The notes beneath the pieces are model-generated. The model was given only the letters and a program-made list of their open reading frames with translations. It did no database searches and was not told the origin of the DNA. A program made the translations under genes and the position numbers. Below, in pieces: positions 33,985 to 45,200 of a stretch of DNA of 64,000 nucleotides (positions within the stretch are counted from its first letter, which is position 1; each line of letters begins with the position of its first letter). The stretch comes from Ruminimicrobiellum sp045223915 (GTDB taxonomy: Bacteria; Elusimicrobiota; Endomicrobiia; Endomicrobiales; Endomicrobiaceae), in assembly GCA_045223915.1 (NCBI GenBank), contig JBGUZU010000037.1:1-64000 (forward strand), in the 5' to 3' direction.

Positions 33985-35628
33985 ATGCAAGAAAAGTTAA
34001 CACAATCCAAAGAATGGACAAACTTGAAAAATTACTATGAACAAGAAATGAAAAATGTTCATATGAGAGATCTTTTTAAAGATAAAGACAGATTTAACAA
34101 ATATAGTATCAGACTTGATAACATCGGAATATTATTTGACTATTCAAAAAATATTATCGATGATAAAACAAAACAATTGTTATTGGATTTAGTTACGGCA
34201 AGCGATTTAAAATCTTGGACCGAAAAAATATTTTCCGGCGTAAAAATCAATTGGACGGAAAAAAGAGCAGTACTTCATTCCGCATTAAGGAATATGTCGG
34301 ACAAACCTGTTTATGTTGACGGAAAAGATGTTATGGTTGACATAAAAAAAGTTCTTAACAAGATGAAAGATTTTACAGAACAGTTAAGAAGCGGAAAATG
34401 GAAAGGTGCAACAGGAAAAGAAATTAAGGCGGTTATAAATATAGGTATCGGCGGTTCCGATTTAGGACCGAGAATGGTTTGTGAAGCATTGAAATATTAT
34501 GCAGACGGACCTCAAGTATATTTTGTTTCAAATGTTGACGGTGCAGATATATATGAAGTATTAAAAAAGTTAGATCCTGAAACTTCATTATTTATTGTTG
34601 CTTCAAAAACATTTACAACCCAGGAAACAATGACAAATGCAAATACCGCAAGAAAATGGTTGGTTGAGAAACTCGGAGAAAATGCAATTAAGAACCATTT
34701 TGTTGCTTTATCCACAAATAAAGAAAAAGTTGCAGAATTCGGTATAGACACAAACAATATGTTCGAATTTTGGAACTTTGTAGGCGGAAGATATTCTTTA
34801 TGGTCTGCAATAGGTTTGCCTATAGCATGTTCCATAGGTTTTGATAAGTTTAAAGAATTGTTGGAAGGTGCTTATGAAATGGACCAACATTTCATAAATG
34901 CTCCTATAGAACAAAATATACCGGTTATAATGGCAGTTCTTGGTATTTGGTACAACAATTTCTTTAATGCTCAAAGTTATACAGTTTTACCATACAGCCA
35001 ATATTTGCACAGATTTACGGCATTCTTACAACAATCAGATATGGAAAGTAACGGCAAAACAATAAACAGAAACGGTGAAAAAGTTGATTATCAAACAGGA
35101 CAAGTATTGTGGGGAGAACCGGGAACAAACGGACAACATTCTTTCTATCAACTTATACACCAAGGAACGAAATTGATACCTTCCGATTTCATAGGTATAG
35201 TTAACCCTCCTGAAAGAATCGGAGATCACCATGAAAAATTAATGTCTAACTTCTTTGCACAGCCTGAAGCATTGGCTTTCGGTCTTACTAAAGAACAAGC
35301 AATAGATGCTTTGGAAAAAAGCGGAGCTTCCAAAGAAGATATAGAAATGTTGGCACCTCATAAAGTTTTTGAAGGTAATAAGCCAACCAACAGTATTTTG
35401 TTGGATGAACTTACACCGAAAACTTTAGGTGCATTAATAGCAATGTATGAACATAAAATCTTTGTTCAAGGCATAATTTGGCAGGTTAACAGCTACGACC
35501 AATGGGGAGTAGAACTCGGTAAAAAGTTAGCAAATGTTATTTTGCCCGAATTGAAAGGCGAAAAGACAAACGAACATAATTGTTCTACAGCTTCATTGAT
35601 AAAGCATTACAATAAACTAAAAAAATAG
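33985..35628 (+). CDS. pgi: Glucose-6-phosphate isomerase
   Basis: Pgi interconverts glucose-6-phosphate and fructose-6-phosphate. The 547 residues carry the substrate motif GIGGSDLGPRM, the signature FVGGRYSLWSAIGLP, the catalytic Glu in DMESNGK, the His in GTNGQHSF, and the C-terminal Gln and Lys in DQWGVELGKK. It has no signal peptide, so it is the cytoplasmic enzyme. A second complete PGI domain lies in the giant exported protein 2.3 kb downstream, sharing long identical blocks such as EFGIDTNNMFEFWN, so the two are paralogs. Confidence 0.97.
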   Translation: MQEKLTQSKEWTNLKNYYEQEMKNVHMRDLFKDKDRFNKYSIRLDNIGILFDYSKNIIDDKTKQLLLDLVTASDLKSWTEKIFSGVKINWTEKRAVLHSALRNMSDKPVYVDGKDVMVDIKKVLNKMKDFTEQLRSGKWKGATGKEIKAVINIGIGGSDLGPRMVCEALKYYADGPQVYFVSNVDGADIYEVLKKLDPETSLFIVASKTFTTQETMTNANTARKWLVEKLGENAIKNHFVALSTNKEKVAEFGIDTNNMFEFWNFVGGRYSLWSAIGLPIACSIGFDKFKELLEGAYEMDQHFINAPIEQNIPVIMAVLGIWYNNFFNAQSYTVLPYSQYLHRFTAFLQQSDMESNGKTINRNGEKVDYQTGQVLWGEPGTNGQHSFYQLIHQGTKLIPSDFIGIVNPPERIGDHHEKLMSNFFAQPEALAFGLTKEQAIDALEKSGASKEDIEMLAPHKVFEGNKPTNSILLDELTPKTLGALIAMYEHKIFVQGIIWQVNSYDQWGVELGKKLANVILPELKGEKTNEHNCSTASLIKHYNKLKK

Positions 35629-35643
35629 TATTTGTAAAAAACA

Positions 35644-35672
35644 TTGAAAAAACGGCTCTTATAGATTATACT
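35644..35672 (+). promoter_or_regulatory. Promoter of the small membrane protein gene, leaderless geometry
   Basis: TTGAAA (35644-35649), 17 bp and TATACT (35667-35672). The ATG at 35683 is 10 nt past the -10 box. The -35 region ACATTGAAAA is identical to that at 57161-57170. Confidence 0.6.
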
Positions 35673-35682
35673 ATTTTAAGGT

Positions 35683-36216
35683 ATGTATAATAGTAATTTA
35701 TTTGTATCATTTTTCAATAAAAGCATTGCTTTATTGGTAATATTTTCTTTATTATCAATATCATTTTCTTTTAACATAGATGAAAATGTTAAACAGGAGA
35801 TTGATACCCTGTATAAATCCACTTCTATTTGCGAATATTATAATTCATTAGCAAACTTTTCCTATGGTGTAATAAATAAGATTTTAGAATCTACAAACAT
35901 TTTTTTGACAGATAAAACTTCGCAAAGTGATAACAATAAAGAAGAAAGCAAAAAAAGCGGTGAACAAAACAATTTATATTTCGTAAAAACAACAACAGAA
36001 AATGATTTAAAAATATCATTATCGAAAGATTTAAATGATTACAGTTTGTCTTTATTAGGCGGAGAATCTTGTTCTACACCTTTATTAAGCAATATCATTT
36101 TCAAATTTCATATGTTTAAGTTAACATGTATAACAGTACTTTTTTGTTATTTTGCTCGTGGAAATATAGATATTATAAATTTTAATAATATGATAAAGGA
36201 AAACCGTCTTGTTTAA
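35683..36216 (+). CDS. Small membrane protein preceding the giant fusion gene (unknown)
   Basis: This 177-residue protein has an N-terminal hydrophobic segment (about 12-30), a polar middle (about 35-140, rich in Lys/Ser/Asn), and a second hydrophobic segment (about 144-160) with a short tail. No family is recognised. Its promoter puts transcription at the ATG. Its stop codon sits in the loop of a strong terminator hairpin formed by its own last codons. The same arrangement occurs at 57223-57745. Both precede a gene block with IQDLH proteins, which suggests a related role, perhaps as a leader or partner membrane protein. Confidence 0.6.
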   Translation: MYNSNLFVSFFNKSIALLVIFSLLSISFSFNIDENVKQEIDTLYKSTSICEYYNSLANFSYGVINKILESTNIFLTDKTSQSDNNKEESKKSGEQNNLYFVKTTTENDLKISLSKDLNDYSLSLLGGESCSTPLLSNIIFKFHMFKLTCITVLFCYFARGNIDIINFNNMIKENRLV

Positions 36217-36240
36217 CATTTGAACAAGACGGTTTCTCTT
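36201..36240 (+). terminator. Terminator-type hairpin with the stop codon in its loop
   Basis: AAACCGTCTTGTT (36201-36213) pairs perfectly with AACAAGACGGTTT (36223-36235), followed by CTCTTTTA. The loop contains the TAA stop of the upstream gene. As no promoter is obvious between it and the giant gene at 36257, ribosomes translating to the stop would open the stem and could allow read-through. Confidence 0.75.
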
Positions 36241-36256
36241 TTATGGGGAGAAAAAA

Positions 36257-39200
36257 ATGAATATTTTAAAAAGTGTAAAGAAAAAATTAAAAAACTTTTC
36301 TTTAAAAAAGATTACAGCGATATTTACAACGGTATGTTTTGTGTTTTCTATAGTATCGGTTCAAACAGCTTACGCTGCAATGCCGGTATCAAACGTATCC
36401 GTGCCGACAAATTTACCGTCTAAAACATTAATACCTTTCAATTTAGGCAGAATAACAGATGCTTATTATTCAAATAGCGGCGATATAGTAATAAATATTC
36501 AAGATTTACACTCCCATGAACAAACTCAAAGAAACATAAGTTCAATATTATCGATATTGGATAAGAATTTCGGTTTAAAAGATATATACCTTGAAGGTGC
36601 AACCGGAACAGTAAACACTCAATGGTTATCCGACATAAAAGATAATTCAACAAAGCAGAAAGTATTAAATACGCTTTTAGCAAACGGAAGATTAACCGGC
36701 GGAGAATATTTTGCGGTTCAAACAAACAGAAACAACATTATAAAAGGTTTGGAAGATAAAAATTTATACTCGAAAAATTTTAAAATATTGAGCGACATGT
36801 ACAACAAAGAAACGGAAATAAAAAATTATATATCCGTATTGAACAATCTTTTCAATAAAAAAAGCGAACAATATATTTCTGACGAAAACAAAAAAATAAA
36901 CAAGATTATAGAAAGTTATAAACAGGAAAAAATAAAGACAAACAAATACATTGAATTTTTGTTAAAGAAAGCACAGAAAACCGACATAAATTTATCAAAA
37001 TACGGAACTATAATAAAATTTGCACAGATTATATCCAAACAAAAAGCTTTTGATGTAAAAAAATTAAACGGCGAGATTGCCGAACTATTAACCGAGTTAA
37101 AAGAAAAGCTCAATTTCAGAGAATATAAAGCTTTAACAGAAAAAGCAAACAAAAAAGAATTCGAAGTTGAGTTTTATTTTGATTTATTAAAAAAAGCAAA
37201 AGATTTAAATCTTTTGACAGACAAGAAGTATACAAACACCGGTGCTTTTCTTGAATATTTGGTGCTCAATCAAAATATCAATACAATCAACTTAGCTAAC
37301 GAAGAAAAACTGTTTGTAAATGAATTAAAAGATAAATTTGCAAAAACTCAAGCAGAAAAAGATATGTATTTCTTACAACAAAATTTAGAATACTTATCTC
37401 AATATTTGACAAATAAAATGACTGCAAAAGATTATGAATCTTTTTCCAAAAATTTACCGAAATTCAAATTATTGTGGGAAAAACATATAGATATAGACAA
37501 CTTAACAAATTTAACCGAATACTTTGATTTAGCAGATAATTTTTATAAAAACAATGTCGAAAGAAACAGAGTCTTTATAAAGAGTGTATTCGGAAAAAAA
37601 GCAAATAATCCGGTTGACGGTTTAAGAATAAAAAATGCTTCAATAAATCATAAAGATAAAGTTTTGGATGCAATTGCAAACGGCAGAAAAATACATGTCG
37701 TTATAACCGGAGGTTTTCATACATACGGATTTAACAAATTATTGGAAGATGAAAATATAAACCATATAGTTATAACTCCTAACGTAACCGAAGAAACAAC
37801 AACAGCGGAAACTTTATATAAAAATGTTTTCAACGAACAATACGATATAACAAGCACAACATTCGCAAATATGCCTGTTTCTCAAATAATCGCATTATTA
37901 AATAAAGGTGAAATTAAAGATATAAAAGCGGTAGGTAACAGTGTTGAAATAGAATATGTTTCCGGTGCAAAAGAAACTTTAAGTGACTTATCTCAACAAC
38001 AAGCAGAAGATGAAACCCTAACCACGGAACAAGCAAAATTAGTTGCAGATGTTATTATAGACATACAAGAACTAAGAAGAATTAACAGAGAGAACGCAAA
38101 GATTCAACTGCAAGACGGAGTAGCAACAATATCAACCATAGATGTAGAAAAAAGAATAAAATCCGGTCTTGAAAAGATAACAGACGAAACGTTAAGAACT
38201 ACATTGGAAGAAAAAGCACAAGACAATCTGCCGGCACAAGCTTTAACAAACGATGCCGTAAGAAATAAAGGATGGTATAAATTTTTAACTAAATTAGGTT
38301 TGATAAGTATAAGAGAATCTTTAGTCGCAATAGCGGAACAAAGAGATTTTGACAACATATTTAGAGAAGAAATTCTCGGAAGAATAAGTGACAGCCGGGA
38401 AACTGCCAGAGAAAAATTCTTGCAAGAACATGAATATTACGGAGAACAGGAAGATGTGACAATAGGATTGAATAATGCCGTAACATCCGTAATAGATGCG
38501 ATGAATGAAGCTTATGAAAAGATTTTCGGTTATTTCGGAATACATTCCATAGCACAACTTGCAGCAAAAATTGCAGGCGCTAAGAAACATAAACAATATA
38601 ATATAGCTGCTTACACCAAAGATATCGATTCTTTGCTTACAAAAGCCGAACAAAAAACATATAAAGTCGGATTTAATGTATATTTTGAAATTAGCGGTAT
38701 GCAGGTAAACTTTACCACAAAAGACGGCAACGGCAACAAATTTATTATGACAACCGCTCCCACGAAAGCAAAAGCTTTTAATAATGTGGTTAGAAAGGCT
38801 GCCGAACAAATTATAAAAGAATGCGGGTTAGACAGAAATCAAACAAATTTAGCAATATATTTGATAAGACAGAATTTAGCGAGCAGAGGAATGTCAACGG
38901 ATAAACTCGTAACCGAAGTTTCTCCGGAAGAATTGGCCGCTAAAAAGACAGTTATTTCAAAGAGAACAAACAAACCTTTTGAAATGAGAAAACCGAAAAG
39001 AGGAGAATATAAGTTTACCGTAATAATACCCGGAATAAACAATACTGCCGAACTTGCGGATTTTCAAACAGTATATGCAAAATCTCCAAGACAAGCACTG
39101 TTTGAAGTAATATATCAAATATGTATGGCTACGGAAAAAGGAATTCTTGTAGACGGAATGTTTGAAAATTTAAAATTTTCTCAGGATAATATAACAGCTA

Positions 39201-42200
39201 TTGCTACGGCAATATCCAATACGTTCGATGATTCGAAATTACCTAAAACAATAAAAAATGTAAAAGCCAACAATGCACCGGTTTTAAACGATAATGTTGT
39301 TCCTCAACAAATCGGACAACCGAAACAAGGGGAAAAGACTTACAGAGTTGTAATTCCTAATTTTAATGACAGACCAGGATTAGAAGCCTATCAATATGTT
39401 TATGCTGCCGATGAGAAAAAAGCAATAGAACAGGCCGTTCTTGCAATAATTAAAGCAAAAGAAAGGGATGAAATAAGAGGCGGATATTACAGTTACAGAG
39501 CTGTTAACAGAGAAAATAAAAACGCTATTTTGGAAGCTTTGGAAAAAGACGGAACCGCTACCGTAGAAGAAATAGTATATAAAGGGCTTACTTCCTCGCA
39601 ATCTTTCGGGAAAATAGCGGGATACGTAAAAAAGAACATGAAGTCTATAAGAGACTTATTCTCTAAAGATCAAGACAGAGGAACAAAATTTTCAAGAACA
39701 TTGGATTTAGGAAAAGGTCAAACTTTGTTATTTGATTTTTCTAAAACAAATATTGATGATGACATGCTAAAACTTTTTGAAGATTTGTTAAAGGAAGCTC
39801 AATTTGAACAAAGAAGAAACAGTATGCTTTCCGGTGAAACTTATAATCTTACCGAACAAAGATCAGTTCTTCACAGTGCTTTAAGAAACATTACCACAGA
39901 TAAAAACGGCAAGTTAAAAGCAAAAGCTCCTATATATGTTGACGGAAAAGATGTTATGCCCGATGTAGTAAGAGTGTTAAATCAAATGAAAGGCTTTTCC
40001 GATAAAATTATTTCGGGACAGTGGAAAGGTGTTACGGGAAAAACAATAACCGATGTAGTAAGCATAGGTATCGGCGGTTCCGATTTAGGGCCGAGAATGG
40101 CTACAGAGGCATTATCAACTTTCAGAAAAGGACCTAATGTTCACTTCGTATCTAATGTTGATCCAAACGATATCGATTCGACATTAAATGCTTTAGGATT
40201 GGATCCCGAGACAACCTTATTTATTATAGAATCAAAAACATTTACTACGGAAGAAACAATTACAAACGCAACTTTGGCAAAAAAATGGATAACCGATAAT
40301 CTCGGAACAGATCCCAAAGTAATAGCAAAACATTTTGTTGCCGTATCCACTAACAAAGAAAAAGTTTCCGAGTTCGGTATAGATACAAATAACATGTTTG
40401 AGTTTTGGAATTGGGTGGGCGGCAGATTTTCGGTTTGGTCTGCTGTAGGTCTTCCTTTAATGTGTTCGGTAGGATTCGATAATTTTATAGAGTTTTTATC
40501 CGGTGCAAACGAAATAGATGAAAACTTTAAAAACAACAATTTAGAAGAAAACATACCTGTTTTAATGGCTATCCTTAATGTTTTGGAAAGAAATTTCTTG
40601 GACAGAAATGCATATGCCATATTACCTTATAACAGATATTTAAAATTATTTACTTCTCATATTCAGCAAGTTTATATGGAAAGTTTGGGAAAATCCGTTG
40701 ATATACAAGGTAACAGAATAACGGACTATTCTACAGGTTCCGAAATTTACGGAACGGCAGGTACCGATGCACAGCATTCTTATTTACAGGAACATCATCA
40801 GGGAACAGACATTATCCCTGTGGATTTTATAGGTTTTGCACAAACAAGTGATACAATAACGGACGAAACAATGCAGGAATCTCATAAGAGATTGCTCGCA
40901 AATATGTTGGCACAAGCAAGTGCAATGGCTTTCGGAAGAACATATGAAGAAACCGTGGCAAAATTAATGGAAGAAGGTCTTGATGAGCAGGCTGCAAGAG
41001 AAGATGCAAAGGCCAAAATTTTTGACGGTAACAGACCTTCTACAATAATGATGTTCGATAAACTTACACCGAGAACATTGGGTGCATTAACGGCTTTATA
41101 CGAAGATATGGTTGCAACATTGGGAATAATTTGGAATGTAAATGCCTTTGATCAAATGGGTGTTCAACTCGGAAAAGTAAATGCAAAAGAAACTTTTAAA
41201 TCTTTAAAAGGCGAAGATGTTAAATCTGACAGTTCAACAAGTAACATGGTAAATTTCATATTAAAAACTTTAGCAAGTGCCACTGTTCCGACTATGACAT
41301 CAAATGTAGCATCAAATATTATTTCTACCGCAAAAAAAGCAACAACTTCCGTACAGGAAGAACAAACAAATTTACAAAAATTGCTTTCACAGTTGACCGA
41401 TTCTCCAAACGATGTTGAACTAATCTCTGCCGTCGAAGTTATGGCAAAAGCCGGTTTTAATGAAAAATATATAGAAAAATTACTTTCTCAATATTTAGAA
41501 TTGAGAAACGGAAATATTCCGCAGGCTATATATTCAAAAACAGAACAAATAAAATTCGGAACTGCCGGTGTAAGAGGTATAATGGGGGAAGAAGTAGACT
41601 TTTTAGATATGGTGATAATAACACAAGCCATATCAAATGTAATATCCGAAATTGCATCCAAGCAAAATATCGAACCGAAAGATATAAAAGTTCTCGTCGG
41701 CGGTGATTCGAGATTTTTATCTAAACAGTTTGCCGAAATCGTTTCAAAAATACTTGCGGCAAACGATATAAATGTTGTAATAAGCAGTGACGATATACCA
41801 AGTCCCACAATTTCTTATTATACCCGCGCAGACGGATTTACTTTATCCATAAATATTACCGCAAGTCACAATCCGAAAGAACATAACGGTTACAAAATAA
41901 CATTGGGAGATGGAGGTCAAGCCGGCACCGATGTTACAACAATGATTGAAAATGAAATAAAAAATATACAAGACCAACTTGCGGTAAATACAGATCCGGA
42001 AATAAATATAGTGAAAGAGTCCGATAAAATAACATCTATAGATGTAAAAACGACTTTCATAGAAGCTTTCAAAAAAATGATAACGGGAATTTTTGGAATA
42101 GATAATGATGCAAGTCTTAAAAATTTCAGACAGAAAGCAAAAGAATGGACAATAGTGGTAGATCCTAAAAACGGAGCAACAAAAAAATATTATTACGAAA

Positions 42201-45200
42201 TATTAAAATTCTTCGGTTTTAATATAGTTATGATAAATGATACAGTTGATCCGACTTTCGGAGGACAAAAACCGGAACCTTCTTTTGAAAACACAAAACA
42301 ATTAAGAGAAAAAGTAAAATCGATAACCGAAGATAATCTTTTAGGTATATCTACCGATGTTGACGGAGACAGATTTGCGGTAGTAGACAAAGACGGTAAC
42401 TTTGTAACGGCAAATGAAATAGGAACGATTCTGTTGAATTTCAGATTACAAACTTTATTCGATAATTTAATTTCAGAACTTAATGCAGCACGAGGCAACA
42501 AAGAAAAACAAAATGAAATCTTAAAGAATTTCTTGGGAAGAAAATTGATAGTTCCGAGAAACTGTGCAACGACACATGTTCTTGACGATTTAGCATCTAA
42601 ATTAGTATCTGACTATTCGGATAAATTAAAAGCTTTCAATTTGGATTCGGAACTAACGGAACAATTTAAAAATTGTGTTGATGTAAAAGAAGTAAATGTA
42701 GGCTTTAAATATTTTGCTCAAGCAAAACATAATGCAGAAGATAACGGAGACTTATTCTTATTAGGTGTTGAATCTTCCGGAGGAATATCGATAGCGGAAT
42801 GGATATATGATAAATGCGGATTCCTGGCAAATATAATGTTATTGTTCGTTCTTGTTGAAAACAGTAAACAACCTAAAGATATTTTATCCGATGTATATTC
42901 GGATATTTCTTATGCACCTCAAGGTATAGAAACAACTATTAAATTCAGAGAAATTGTCGCGGAAGACAGTGATTTTGATACACCTGAAAAAATAAGTGCG
43001 GAAGCAAAAAAAAGACAAGAGAACTTAATGTCAACATTGTTAAAAATAAAACAAAACGCAAATACAAGCAGTATAAAGAATTTATTTGCAAATATAGACA
43101 AAGGATTAGTTATTCAAGAAATAAGAACCAATGACGGTATAAAAATAATATTCGAAAACGGTACTTGGTTGTTGATAAGACCTTCCGGAACGGAACCGAT
43201 TGTAAGAATTTTCGATGAAACAAAAGGGAACAAAGAACTTTCCGACAAACTTGTTGCATTCGTTACCGAAAACGGCGGACAAACTCTTGTTGATGCAATT
43301 GACAGCGCTGTCGAAAAAGAATCCAAACTTTTACAAGTAAATTTTGAGTTATTCAAAAAAACAGTTATAAATTCAATTAAAGCATTACAGAGATTAACAT
43401 ATTCCATTTTGTTCAAAGATAACATGGAATATACAATTGTTGCAAATGCAACCGACTTGGCAAGAATAAAAGAAGCAGAATTGCTTTCAAATTCGGGAAT
43501 AAAAGTTAATTTAGTGTTAATAGGAGAAACATCTTTAATACAAGAAACAAGTTCAAGAATTTCCACTGCAGACGGTGATTTGGCATTCGGTTTAATATCT
43601 CAACCGAACAATAATTTGACGGTTTACGGATATGATGATAATTCCTACGGACAAACGGTAGATATAAGCAATATTACGGAACAAGATGCATTAATAGCAA
43701 TGCTGCAGCATATAAACGATAATTCTCAAAGAGAACTTAAACTGTTGGATTTACCTGAAAACTTGAATAAGAACATCGTAACAGCGGATGTGGAAGAATC
43801 GGCAAAGAGAATGTTTTCTACGGTAGGTGTGGGAAAAACAGTATTAAATATATTCTCTGATGCATTAAAAGCCAAAAAGAAACAAACAGATGATATGTTT
43901 ATTAAACCTTCACTTGTTGCATCGAATTTATCTGCCGAACAAATTGACAGTTTCAGTCAGGAAGATATCAGCAGACTTGTAACTCAAGGAGTAACAACAA
44001 TAATAATATCTGCCGATGATAAATTATTGCAAGACAAATCACAAGCTTTAAAAGGTTTATTGCAGGCTGCACACGATAACGGATTAAAAGTAATGTTTAA
44101 TTATGCTTTTGATCTTAACAATATGACAATAAACGAATTGGAAAATTGGATATCGTCATTTGATAATACATTCCAACAGTTTAAAGAAAACGGCGGAATT
44201 GACGGATTACAAGTCGATTTATCACAAAGCGGAGTATTGGCAAGCAATCCTAAAGTATTGTCTCTTCTTTCCGATCTTTCCAAAATTGTAAACGAACAAA
44301 ATGTAGGTTCATTTTTAGCAATGAAAATGCCTTCGGATATTTATCCTACCGAATTTTTAATTACTTTTAATAATGAAGGCATTAAATTAGTTGCGGATTA
44401 CGATTCTCCGTTAGTATCCGTCGGACTTGCTAATTTAAAAACCGAAAATATGATAATAAATATTTCCGCAGATAAAAACGGTTTTATATCAATACCGAAA
44501 TTATCGACGGTTTTTGAAAACAATAAAGTATCCATGTTATCTTTTGATTCACCGATACTTGAAGCAATAGATACATCCGACGGATTTTCTTTTAACGGAT
44601 TAACAATAACAAGATTTATATCTTCAATATTTGAAACTACTCCGGAAGGACAAAGTATGAGAGGAATAAATAAAGGAAGAAATTTTGTTATAAACAGAGA
44701 ATCTATTATAAATGAAGATCTTTTACAAAGCTTATGTACAATGTATATCAGCGACAAGCTTGATGTTACACAAATAAATGCAATGCTTGCAACAAATTTC
44801 AAAGAAAACATATCCAAATATGAATTGAAAGGTTTTGTAGAAGGATTATTGGAAGCTTCGGAATTAAAGAAAATAAATGCAACTGATGTTTCTTTCGATA
44901 AAGAAGAATATTCTAATTTGTTGATGGAAACTTTATTGAATTACAGAATAGCAAAAGGAACAAGCTTCCAAGAAAGTGACATCAATAAAGACTTGGAACA
45001 AGCATTGGATATTGATAAATTCAGAGCCGAATTCCAACCAAAGATAAGAGAAGTATACAATATTCTAAACGGAAGATTTGAAAACAAAGTTGATACCGTA
45101 ATAAACACTTTATCGGCATTAAGCGATAATCCGGAATTAAACGCTCAAGAAAGAGCCATGGTTCTTGAAGGATTATTGTTATTATTGCTCGGATATGCAA

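Noticed and set aside
39690..41270. Fused PGI domain as catalytically dead because GEPGTNGQH is changed
   Set aside because: By alignment the catalytic Glu lies in MES(N/L)GK and the His in QHS, and both are kept. The changed loop residues are not the catalytic pair.
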